Positions 1 through 5,497 of a stretch of DNA of 5,497 bases are shown here, in pieces. Position 1 is the stretch's first letter, and each line of letters opens with the position of its first letter. The DNA is from Chloroflexota bacterium (GTDB lineage: Bacteria; Desulfobacterota; Desulfuromonadia; Desulfuromonadales; Geopsychrobacteraceae), in assembly GCA_015222355.1 (NCBI GenBank), contig JADFVC010000213.1, positions 1 to 5,497 of the forward strand. The letters are read 5' to 3'. The position numbers and the translations under genes were made by a program. Below the pieces are notes generated by a model. That model made no database searches and was not told the DNA's origin. It saw only the letters and a program-made list of their open reading frames with translations.

Positions 1-1295
1 CCCCAGCTCAACCTGCGGTGATGCCGACGGAGCCAGCCGGCGAAATTGTTCCCGAACCAGCTGTTATTTCAGTCGCAACGGTGAAAAAAGAAGAGACAGC
101 ACGTTCATTCACCAGTACTGTAAGAGTTGATATCGGTAAGCTCGATAACCTGATGAACATCGTCGGTGAATTGGCCTTGGCAAAGGCTTCGATTGCGCAG
201 CTTTGCAGTGAAATGCAGTCGAAAGGGGTGACCGCAGCTCGTGATCTGGAAAAAGCGGTTCACGTTCTTGAGCGGCGTTTGAATGATTTACAGACCGGGG
301 TAATGGATGTTCGCATGGTTCCGGTTCGGCAGCTGTTTGACAAAATGAACCGCATTGTTCGCCGTATGGCCTTGGACCTTGGCAAGAAAGTCAAGCTCGA
401 GATTCGCGGCGGCGACACTGAGCTGGATAAATTGATCGTTGAAGATCTCGCTGATCCCTTGATGCACATTATTCGCAATGCTCTGGATCATGGCATTGAA
501 ACGCTTGACCAACGATTGGCACTGGGCAAGCCGGAAACTGGAACCGTATCGCTGGTGGCGGCCCAAAAAGGGAACCATGTTGTTATCGAAATCCACGACG
601 ATGGGCATGGCATTGACCCGCAGCTGCTACGCAGCAAGGGAATCGCAAAGGGTTTGATTTCCGCTGAAGCCAAGCTGAGTCGGCATGAGTTGTTCGACCT
701 GCTTTTTCATTCGGGTTTTTCCACCCGCGACGAAGTCAGTGAGTTTTCCGGTCGGGGTGTCGGGATGGATGTGGTCAAGAGTAATATTTCGGCTATGTCG
801 GGCATGATTGAAGTGAATAGCGAACTTGGCAAAGGGACGGTGATGAGTCTGACCCTGCCGATAACGCTGGCTATTATCAAGGCACTGGTCGTACAGGTCA
901 AAGGTACGGATTATGCTATCCCTCTGAATTCGGTCATGGAAACCGTGCTGCTTGAACCGGGTATGGTTGAAACGATTGAAGGGCGTGAAGTGATGGAATT
1001 GCGTCAGCAAACGCTCTCACTTCTGCGTATTGATAAACTCTTTGGTTTTACGGGTGAGAGGCTGGCAACCCCCCAGTTTGTCGTCGTGGCCGGATTCGCG
1101 GATAAGTGTGTCGGGATTGTCGTCGATGAACTGCATGGTCAGCAGGATGTGGTTATTAAATCTCTCGGTAAAGCACTTTCATTTGTCAAAGGAATTGCCG
1201 GTGCCGCTGACTTGGGAAATCAGAAAACCATCCTGGTGTTGGATGTCAGCGGCCTGATTGGCGTAACCCTGCAACGGGAGAGTCTCGGTGTATAA
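1..1295 (+). CDS. cheA: Chemotaxis histidine kinase CheA, C-terminal part (5' end outside window)
   Basis: CheA autophosphorylates on a histidine in its P1 domain and passes the phosphate to CheY/CheB-type regulators at receptor arrays. The frame is open from base 3 with no stop, and the first complete codons are a Pro/Ala-rich linker, so the P1 (Hpt) and P2 parts lie upstream; the GTG at 18 is probably internal. Visible domains in order: P3 dimerisation helices from about 124 (VDIGKLDNLMNIVGEL) to about 310; the P4 HATPase_c domain with the N-box HIIRNALDHG (about 467-496), G1 box DDGHGID (597-617) and G2 box GRGVGMD (about 750-770); and the P5 CheW-like domain from about 880 to the end. All ATP-binding motifs look intact, so an active kinase is expected. 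The TAA stop at 1293-1295 lies inside the start of the next gene, suggesting translational coupling. Confidence 0.97.
   Translation, partial: PAQPAVMPTEPAGEIVPEPAVISVATVKKEETARSFTSTVRVDIGKLDNLMNIVGELALAKASIAQLCSEMQSKGVTAARDLEKAVHVLERRLNDLQTGVMDVRMVPVRQLFDKMNRIVRRMALDLGKKVKLEIRGGDTELDKLIVEDLADPLMHIIRNALDHGIETLDQRLALGKPETGTVSLVAAQKGNHVVIEIHDDGHGIDPQLLRSKGIAKGLISAEAKLSRHELFDLLFHSGFSTRDEVSEFSGRGVGMDVVKSNISAMSGMIEVNSELGKGTVMSLTLPITLAIIKALVVQVKGTDYAIPLNSVMETVLLEPGMVETIEGREVMELRQQTLSLLRIDKLFGFTGERLATPQFVVVAGFADKCVGIVVDELHGQQDVVIKSLGKALSFVKGIAGAADLGNQKTILVLDVSGLIGVTLQRESLGV
1276..1280 (+). promoter_or_regulatory. Ribosome binding site for the AAA+ ATPase gene
   Basis: GGGAG lies 7 bases before the GTG at 1288, inside the last codons of cheA. 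It supports the GTG as the true start and fits coupled translation of the two genes. Confidence 0.6.
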
Positions 1296-2091
1296 AGATT
1301 TTTACGGCCTGCAGGTGCGCCCTTTTGCGAAAACCCCTGATCCGCAATTTCTTTATCTCTCGAGGACCCATCGTGAAGCCCTTGCCCGTTTATTGCATGC
1401 GGTTGAGGAACGTGACATCATTCTCCTCACCGGGGATATCGGCTGTGGCAAAACGACCCTTTCGCGGGTCTTAATGGATCAGCTGGGAGATGATTACCGT
1501 ATTATCCTGATCACCAACCCACGTTTGTCTCCCTTGGAGTTCTTGCACACGCTGGCGCTACGGCTGGAAATTGAAAAACCCGCGATTCACAAAGCGGATT
1601 TGCTTGAGCAGCTCGGAGGGCAGCTGTATCGATTTTATCAGCAGCAGATTCATCCGGTTTTGCTCGTTGATGAGGCACAACTGATTCCGCATAAAGATGT
1701 CTTTGATGAAATCCGCTTGTTGACCAACTTTCAACTGGATAACGTCAACCTGATCAGCGTGGTGCTGATGGGTCAACCGGAGTTGCTGAAGCGGCTTGCC
1801 CATCAGGTCTATGAACCCCTGCGGCAGCGGATCGGGATTCAATTCTCTCTCAAGCCATTGCCGGCAGACGAAGTTGCTGCTTATCTGGAGCATCGACTTA
1901 GTTGTGCCGGCGGACGCCTGGATATTTTTTCTCGGGATGCCGTGACGCTGCTGGCTCGACACGCAAACGGGGTTCCGCGCCGGATCAATCAGCTGGCGTC
2001 TCTGGCTCTTTTAGAAGGATTTGGTCGGGGAGCGCAGCAGATTGATGCCGAGGTGATTCAGGCTGTTGCTGAGGAACTGGATGGACTGTAA
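1288..2091 (+). CDS. ExeA/GspA/MshM-type AAA+ ATPase
   Basis: A 267-residue P-loop ATPase of the family that includes ExeA/GspA (type II secretion) and MshM (MSHA pilus). The opening residues (MYKDFYGL, then RPFAKTPDPQFLYLS) are the family's signature N-terminus and confirm the GTG start. Walker A is GDIGCGKTT (residues 49-57) and Walker B is VLLVDEAQ (about 124-131). The family strand VVLMGQPEL is at 158-166, a likely arginine finger LRQRI at 178-182, and the sensor-2-like GVPRRINQLA near 228-237. The protein ends just after the AAA+ module: no membrane segment or peptidoglycan-binding domain is seen, unlike long ExeA. It overlaps cheA by 8 bases, so it is probably co-translated with it. Its role here is unknown: it may remodel or position an envelope machine, or act on the chemosensory array. 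The family assignment is firm; the function is inference. Confidence 0.92.
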   Translation: MYKDFYGLQVRPFAKTPDPQFLYLSRTHREALARLLHAVEERDIILLTGDIGCGKTTLSRVLMDQLGDDYRIILITNPRLSPLEFLHTLALRLEIEKPAIHKADLLEQLGGQLYRFYQQQIHPVLLVDEAQLIPHKDVFDEIRLLTNFQLDNVNLISVVLMGQPELLKRLAHQVYEPLRQRIGIQFSLKPLPADEVAAYLEHRLSCAGGRLDIFSRDAVTLLARHANGVPRRINQLASLALLEGFGRGAQQIDAEVIQAVAEELDGL

Positions 2092-2114
2092 GATCGTAAA
2101 AAAGCGCAATTATA

Positions 2115-2143
2115 GCCACATTTGAGAATTTTTTTGTTATAGT
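2115..2143 (+). promoter_or_regulatory. Possible sigma-70-type promoter ahead of the first cheW
   Basis: TATAGT (2138-2143) is a good -10 match, with GCCACA (2115-2120) 17 bases upstream as a poor -35. The better -35 match TTGAGA (2122-2127) is only 15 bases from TTTAGT (2143-2148). The region is AT-rich, in the largest gap of the window. No sigma-54 or sigma-28 consensus is seen. This is weak evidence from hexamer matching only. Confidence 0.28.
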
Positions 2144-2149
2144 TTAGTC

Positions 2150-2168
2150 CATCCGGAAACCCCGGATG
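2150..2168 (+). repeat. Perfect 7-bp inverted repeat (hairpin) in the leader of cheW
   Basis: CATCCGG (2150-2156) and CCGGATG (2162-2168) are perfect reverse complements around a 5-base loop. It lies 36 bases before the cheW start and just downstream of the promoter-like element. It is not followed by a T-run on the + strand, so it is not a classical terminator. It could be an mRNA leader hairpin or a protein-binding palindrome. Confidence 0.55.
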
Positions 2169-2204
2169 AAAACTAGTTTATGTCCGTAATCACTGGCGGA
2201 AACC

Positions 2205-2885
2205 ATGGATCTGGCAGACATCAGAAAAAAAGCGCAACAGCAAGCAACATTCAAGGAAGAGCAGGCTCTTGTTGATCCTGCTGTCAGCAATGAAGTGCTT
2301 GAAGACCTTGCTGCCGGTGCGGCCGATTCCGCTGCTTCTGCACTGACTCCTGAATATGAGTCTGTTGCAGGCCTGCAGCAGTATTTCCCGGATTTGCAGT
2401 TTGCCTCTGAAGAGGATTATATTCAGGGAATCTCCGGAACTGACAGCCGGGCTGATATTGAAACAAGTCAATGGTTGACGTTTCTGCTCAGTGATGAAGA
2501 ATACGCACTGAGCCTTGACGTTGTTATGGAGTTGATAAAACCGCGGACATATACTGAATTGCCGGATGTTCCGGATTGTCTTCGCGGTATTTTGTCGCTG
2601 CGTGGTGAAGTCGTACCGGTAATCGATTTACGCCTGCGCCTGAACCTGGGGGTGGGTGAAGAAACCGGCTTGCAACGTATCATTGTCTGCGAAGGGGCAG
2701 AGCAATCAATCGGTCTTCTGGTTGATCGTATCACCCAGGTTGTCAGATTCCCGCAGGCGGATATAGAACCGGCACCACTGATATTACGTGAAAGTGAAAA
2801 GGACTTTGTCTCCGGAGTGGGACGTTATCAGGGGAGGATGTTAATCCTTTTGAATCCTGATAAAATCTTGCAGCTTGATGTCTGA
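2205..2885 (+). CDS. cheW: CheW-type coupling protein with a long N-terminal extension
   Basis: A 226-residue scaffold protein predicted to link chemoreceptors to CheA in the cytoplasm. The CheW domain runs from about residue 88 to the end. It contains the conserved block GILSLRGEVVPVIDLRLRL (about 128-146), with the Arg-Gly pair at 133-134, and a second half with GLLVDRITQVV and a C-terminal LLNPDKIL strand. Residues 1-87 are extra compared with typical CheW (about 150-170 residues): a charged start (MDLADIRKKAQQQ) followed by an Ala/Asp/Glu-rich, probably flexible stretch. The ATG at 2205 is the only reasonable start: an in-frame TAA lies at 2187 and no ATG follows until inside the domain. 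The ribosome site is weak (GGCGGA, 2195-2200). The gene may have its own promoter in the 113-base gap before it. Confidence 0.93.
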   Translation: MDLADIRKKAQQQATFKEEQALVDPAVSNEVLEDLAAGAADSAASALTPEYESVAGLQQYFPDLQFASEEDYIQGISGTDSRADIETSQWLTFLLSDEEYALSLDVVMELIKPRTYTELPDVPDCLRGILSLRGEVVPVIDLRLRLNLGVGEETGLQRIIVCEGAEQSIGLLVDRITQVVRFPQADIEPAPLILRESEKDFVSGVGRYQGRMLILLNPDKILQLDV

Positions 2886-2942
2886 TTTTTTGTTTTACAG
2901 TCAGGGCAGTAGTTCGGCAGGAATTGTCTACCAGCAATTTAT

Positions 2943-2950
2943 AGGGAGGT
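2943..2950 (+). promoter_or_regulatory. Strong Shine-Dalgarno of cheY
   Basis: AGGGAGGT lies 6 bases before the ATG at 2957. It is the best ribosome binding site in the window and suggests higher translation of the response regulator than of its neighbours. Confidence 0.75.
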
Positions 2951-2956
2951 AGTCCT

Positions 2957-3328
2957 ATGCAGAAGAAGGTTCTTATTGTTGAGGATGAAGAGAGCTTATT
3001 GAAGCTGGAGAGCATTCTACTGACGACCAAAGGTTATCTGGTTCAAGGGGTGGACAACGGTCTGGACGCCTTGGAAGCGATTGACAAAGAGGCTCCTGAT
3101 CTTGTTCTGCTGGATATCATGTTGCCGAAAATGGACGGATTTGAGGTCTGTTCGAGAATTAAGCGGAATCCTGCGACGAAACATATTCCGGTTATTCTCC
3201 TGACCGCCAAGAAAACTCCGGAAGATCTTGCCCGTGGCCAGGAGGTCGGAGCCGATCATTACATCACCAAGCCGTTCAAGTCGGCGACGGTGATGGAAAC
3301 CATTGAGTTGTTAATCAATAAGGGATAA
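2957..3328 (+). CDS. cheY: CheY-type single-domain response regulator
   Basis: A 123-residue stand-alone receiver domain that should accept phosphate from CheA and carry the signal to an output. All catalytic positions are visible: the acidic pair Glu9/Asp10 (VLIVEDEE), phosphoacceptor Asp53 (LVLLDIMLPKMDG), Thr83 (VILLTAKK) and Lys105 (YITKPF), with the aromatic switch residue Tyr102. There is no DNA-binding or enzymatic output domain. The style (DGFEVCSRIK, TAKK) is closer to PilG/PleD-like receivers than to the flagellar CheY of enteric bacteria, so the motor target cannot be assumed. It sits 71 bases after the first cheW and 9 bases before the second, whose start is in the same frame after the TAA. 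The gene name means family, not proven flagellar function. Confidence 0.94.
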   Translation: MQKKVLIVEDEESLLKLESILLTTKGYLVQGVDNGLDALEAIDKEAPDLVLLDIMLPKMDGFEVCSRIKRNPATKHIPVILLTAKKTPEDLARGQEVGADHYITKPFKSATVMETIELLINKG

Positions 3329-3337
3329 TTTTCACGG

Positions 3338-3865
3338 ATGAGCCAGGATTCTTTACAGCACATTACCCCGCCGGTTGCACAACCACTCAAGGTTGCGTCT
3401 CTACGGGTGGGCCAACAATACTATGCCCTTGATATTATGTTTATCAAGGAGATCATCCGGCCCTTGCCGATTGTTTCTGTCCCCAAAGCTCCCAACTTCG
3501 TTGATGGTGTCATCAGTTTACGTAAAGCCGCTATTCCGGTCATTGATTTAAGGCGTCGTTTCGGCTTTGATGCGCTGGTTGAAGGGCAGAAAAAGCAGCG
3601 GATTGTCATTTGTGCAATCGATGGTCGAATCGTCGGCTTGTTAGTGGATGAAGTCACGGAAGTTATCAGCCTTTCAGCCGCTGATGTCAGTCCGACACCC
3701 TATTATTTGTCCGGTGTGGAAGCGGAATTTTTCCCCGGTATCTGTCGACATGGCGAGCTGCTGCTGATGCTTCTGGATTTACGCAAATTACTCGCGGTAG
3801 AAACCCCTCTTGATATGAGAGAGCGGGACAGCTCGGTCCTGCTGGAAGAAAAATTGCCCGGCTGA
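3338..3865 (+). CDS. cheW: Second CheW-type coupling protein
   Basis: A 175-residue coupling protein, close to the usual CheW length. The CheW domain covers about residues 17-153, with KEIIRPLPIVSVPKAP, the central block GVISLRKAAIPVIDLRRRF (57-75) and GLLVDEVTEVISL in the second half. About 20 polar residues follow the domain. In the central block the conserved Arg62 is kept, but the usual Gly after it is Lys63. The start ATG lies 9 bases after the cheY stop, with AAGGGA (3320-3325) as a rather distant ribosome site. Its TGA stop shares its last base with the ATG of the next gene. Having two distinct CheW genes around one cheY suggests the array uses two couplers, perhaps for different receptors. 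Confidence 0.94.
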   Translation: MSQDSLQHITPPVAQPLKVASLRVGQQYYALDIMFIKEIIRPLPIVSVPKAPNFVDGVISLRKAAIPVIDLRRRFGFDALVEGQKKQRIVICAIDGRIVGLLVDEVTEVISLSAADVSPTPYYLSGVEAEFFPGICRHGELLLMLLDLRKLLAVETPLDMRERDSSVLLEEKLPG

Positions 3866-4425
3866 TGATTGTTCAATGCCCACATTGTCAAGTCCTCCTG
3901 CGTTTTAACGCCCGGACGACAAACGCTCGGCTTTACTCTTTTCGTTGCCCGGTCTGCCAGATGAAATTCAAGGTACGTAGCAAAGCGGCTCCAATGCTGG
4001 AAGTGTTGTTGGCGCATCAAGATAAGGATATCTACCGTCAGGTTGTCGAGCGTGTTGAGCGACTGAAAGGAGCGGTCACCGTTTGTGCGGACGCCACACA
4101 GGTCACAGAGAATCTATCCGTTGATCGACCCTGTGCACTGTTGTTGGACGTTGCTTTTCAAGGAACTTTTCCCTTTCAGCTAATTGAACAGGTAAAGACA
4201 TCTCCTTTGCGGCAACCTAAAGTCATTTTACTCCCCTCGGTTTACAATAAAACCGCATATAAAAAATGCCCGGATTCTTTGTATGGTGCTGATGCTTATC
4301 TGGAATTGCATCATATCGGGGATCGCTTGTTGCCCTTGCTTGGAGAACTGTTTCCTGCACTTTCTGAACGAGCTTCAGTGGTCACTGCGGTTGAGACGGC
4401 TGGCGGTGAGCGCCAGCTTGGATAA
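3865..4425 (+). CDS. Zinc-ribbon protein with a degenerate receiver-like domain
   Basis: A 186-residue protein with two parts. The N-terminus is an MJ0042-type zinc ribbon: Cys5-x2-Cys8 (CPHC) and Cys28-x2-Cys31 (CPVC), predicted to bind one zinc. From about residue 44 to 163 it reads as a response-regulator-like fold: a first strand MLEVLLAHQD, ALLLDVAFQG with Asp95 where the phosphoacceptor would be, VILLPSVYN with Ser125 at the Thr/Ser position, and GADAYLELHH where the conserved Lys appears to be Leu148. The first acidic pair is also not convincing (His51-Gln52-Asp53). Phosphorylation is therefore doubtful, and it may be a pseudo-receiver adaptor. It is translationally coupled to cheW through TGATG (3863-3867) and overlaps the following GTG start by 20 bases. 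The zinc ribbon is clear; the receiver assignment is from motif reading and is moderately sure. Confidence 0.85.
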   Translation: MIVQCPHCQVLLRFNARTTNARLYSFRCPVCQMKFKVRSKAAPMLEVLLAHQDKDIYRQVVERVERLKGAVTVCADATQVTENLSVDRPCALLLDVAFQGTFPFQLIEQVKTSPLRQPKVILLPSVYNKTAYKKCPDSLYGADAYLELHHIGDRLLPLLGELFPALSERASVVTAVETAGGERQLG

Positions 4426-4678
4426 CAGATCTTTGCTGGAAAAAGCGGCTGAACTGGCGCGTGTGCTGGTTGCCGATATTGTTTTCTATCATCCGGAGCA
4501 ACTTGAGCAGGGGGTGTTGACGGGTCAATGGCAGAATGTTCTGACTGATAAGCTGGTTGAAGGGCGCAAGGCTTTTTATTCGCGACTGCCTGCGGCGGCG
4601 GGGTTACCGGTCGATTTTGTTCAGCAGGCATTTGCTGAGGTTTGCCGAACTTATTCCGTGTCAAGGTCTTCTTGTTAG
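4406..4678 (+). CDS. Small helical protein, possibly the N-terminal part of a frameshifted HEAT-repeat protein
   Basis: The GTG at 4406 opens a 90-codon ORF ending in TAG at 4676-4678. It begins MSASLDNRSLLEKAAELARV and continues LVADIVFYHPEQLEQG, then LTDKLVEGRKAFYSRL and PVDFVQQAFAE. From memory, unverified, deltaproteobacterial zinc-ribbon proteins carry a similar helical segment (ARxIVSDIxxYN...EEGRxLY...AFxEL), usually near their C-terminus. The last dozen codons (from about 4640, VCRTYSVSRSSC) look unlike a natural end. From about 4641 the coding signal moves one frame over, into the HEAT-repeat reading frame. An ATG at 4283 in this frame is rejected because it would lie deep in the previous gene. 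No good ribosome site precedes the GTG, so coupling to the upstream gene is likely. It is either a separate small gene or the front of a broken or recoded longer one. Confidence 0.6.
   Translation: MSASLDNRSLLEKAAELARVLVADIVFYHPEQLEQGVLTGQWQNVLTDKLVEGRKAFYSRLPAAAGLPVDFVQQAFAEVCRTYSVSRSSC
4631..4650 (+). repeat. Imperfect tandem 10-base repeat at the frame switch
   Basis: TTTGCTGAGG (4631-4640) is followed directly by TTTGCCGAAC (4641-4650), identical at 7 of 10 positions. Each copy reads Phe-Ala-Glu: the first in the frame of the 4406 ORF, the second in the frame of the downstream HEAT-repeat protein. Deleting one 10-base unit would join the two frames. Confidence 0.6.
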
Positions 4679-4748
4679 TGCCCGTACGGAACTTCAACCT
4701 GTTCATCCGGTGTTTCTGGATGAACACTTGTTGACTTTTGGGGTTTGT

Positions 4749-5497
4749 GTGGAAAGACAACTGATCGAAAAATTATTACAGGATGAACAGGTTGAAAAAC
4801 GCCTGCAAGCGGTGCGAGAGCTGGCCTGTTTAAAGGTTTTTCCCTGGGAGCTTTTCCTCCGTGGTTTGGCTGATGAAGACTGGCGGGTGCGTAAGGAGTC
4901 GGTTACTATCTACCTGCAATTACCCGATGCGGCTTCTCGGGCAAGACTTATTCTGGAACAATTGGCTCATCCGGAAAATGCCGGGTTACGTAACGCGGCG
5001 ATCGAACTTCTGATTGGATTGGGGAGTCAGATTGTTCCCGTTCTGCTGGAGGCATTGCCTGCCAGCACTTCAGAAGTTCGTAAATTTATTGTGGATATAC
5101 TTGGGGAAGTCGATTCTTGCGATGCTGTTCCGCAACTCTTGCCGTTATTGCATGATCCTGATCAGAATGTCTGCTATGCCGCTGTTGAAACCTTTGGCAA
5201 GTTAAAGGCTGTCGCTGCCGTACCCGCTTTGCTCGATTGCCTGGATGAGTCTGATGCCGGGCTGAGATTCACAATCTTTGAGACTTTGGCGGCGATCGCA
5301 GAAAATGTTCCCATCGGGCGGATTCTGCCCTACGCTGAGGACAATTTGTTGCGTAAATCTGTCTACCTTTGTCTCGGGCAGCTTGGCAACCCGGCAGCAA
5401 TTCCGGTCCTGATGAATGGCTTGGCTGATCCGCTGCGTAAAACCCGTGAAGTGGCTCTCCTCTCCATGGGGCGCTTGGCCCAGTCGTTGCCGCCGGA
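4749..5497 (+). CDS. HEAT-repeat protein, 3' end outside window (start uncertain)
   Basis: An alpha-solenoid protein of about seven to eight HEAT-like repeats of 28-32 residues, likely a protein-protein scaffold. Repeat units begin with a short acidic turn followed by an Arg/Val-rich helix, e.g. ADEDWRVRKESVTIYLQL, then HPENAGLRNAAIELLIGLG, STSEVRKFIVDILGEV, DPDQNVCYAAVETFGKL, ESDAGLRFTIFETLAAI, NLLRKSVYLCLGQLG and DPLRKTREVALLSMGRLA. The style recalls PBS-lyase/CpcE-type HEAT repeats. The frame is open from 4545 to the window end and reads as plausible protein from about 4641 (FAELIPCQGLLVSARTEL), before any good start. There is no early ATG. GTG 4749 (GGGG at 4740-4743) is chosen tentatively; GTG 4710 and TTG 4728 are alternatives. 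It may instead be the continuation of the ORF beginning at 4406. The HEAT identity is firm; the start and the link to chemosensory signalling are inference. Confidence 0.78.
   Translation, partial: MERQLIEKLLQDEQVEKRLQAVRELACLKVFPWELFLRGLADEDWRVRKESVTIYLQLPDAASRARLILEQLAHPENAGLRNAAIELLIGLGSQIVPVLLEALPASTSEVRKFIVDILGEVDSCDAVPQLLPLLHDPDQNVCYAAVETFGKLKAVAAVPALLDCLDESDAGLRFTIFETLAAIAENVPIGRILPYAEDNLLRKSVYLCLGQLGNPAAIPVLMNGLADPLRKTREVALLSMGRLAQSLPP

Noticed and set aside
627..1010. Minus-strand ORF of 127 codons inside cheA
   Set aside because: It is fully antisense to conserved CheA ATPase motifs, His/Thr-rich, with no family resemblance; a shadow frame.
1558..1962. Minus-strand ORF of 134 codons inside the AAA+ ATPase gene
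   Set aside because: Antisense to the Walker B and sensor region of a clear gene, with no domain of its own.
2862..2889. AAAATC/GATTTT inverted repeat followed by a T-rich run at the end of the first cheW
   Set aside because: The stem is only 6 A/T-rich pairs with a 16-base loop, too weak to call a terminator, and cheY follows closely.
2886..2956. Possible separate promoter for cheY
   Set aside because: TTTACA and TATAGG-like hexamers occur but not at proper spacing; only the Shine-Dalgarno is convincing.
4283..4405. Upstream ATG extension of the 4406 ORF
   Set aside because: The added residues are Cys/Trp/Leu-rich and overlap the receiver-like part of the zinc-ribbon protein in another frame; GTG 4406 fits better.
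4311..4760. Minus-strand ORF of 149 codons
   Set aside because: It lies opposite the zinc-ribbon, 4406 and HEAT frames, has a Pro/Gln/Lys-rich composition with no recognisable domain, and no ribosome site was evident.
5014..5205. Plus-strand ORF of 63 codons inside the HEAT-repeat gene
   Set aside because: Out of frame with the clear HEAT repeats and of unlikely composition; a shadow.

Overview
The window is a stretch of a bacterial chemosensory (Che-type) gene cluster, with every gene on the + strand and packed tightly. There are no RNA genes, insertion sequences, CRISPR arrays or gene-free stretches over 300 bases. Base composition is moderate. The combination of a Che cluster, a GspA/ExeA-type ATPase, an MJ0042-type zinc ribbon fused to a receiver-like domain, and a HEAT-repeat protein resembles Desulfuromonadales (Geobacter/Pelobacter/Desulfuromonas-like Deltaproteobacteria). 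That placement is inference from gene types and protein style, not from a search.

Layout: (1) 1-1295, the C-terminal two thirds or so of CheA (dimerisation, ATPase and CheW-like domains), cut by the left edge. (2) 1288-2091, an ExeA/GspA/MshM-type AAA+ ATPase whose GTG start overlaps the end of cheA. (3) A 113-base gap with a weak promoter-like element and a perfect 7-bp hairpin. (4) 2205-2885, a CheW with an N-terminal extension of about 87 residues. (5) 2957-3328, a CheY-type single-domain response regulator behind a strong Shine-Dalgarno. (6) 3338-3865, a second, compact CheW. (7) 3865-4425, a zinc-ribbon plus degenerate-receiver protein, coupled to cheW by a one-base overlap. (8) 4406-4678 and then about 4749-5497 (running off the right edge): a small helical ORF followed, one frame over, by a HEAT-repeat protein. 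The two may be one gene broken by a frameshift.

How they fit together: CheA is the histidine kinase, the two CheW proteins would couple it to receptors, and CheY is a phosphoacceptor output. The unusual members are the AAA+ ATPase, the zinc-ribbon/pseudo-receiver protein and the HEAT-repeat scaffold. Their tight packing suggests co-expression with the chemosensory proteins. No receptor (MCP), CheR or CheB is visible here, so whether the pathway controls flagella, type IV pili or another output cannot be told from this window.

The most notable sequence-level observation is at 4631-4650. Two adjacent, imperfect 10-base units both encode Phe-Ala-Glu, but in two different frames. Removing one unit would join the 4406 ORF in frame to the HEAT-repeat protein. 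This could be an old 10-base duplication, a sequencing problem or a recoding site.
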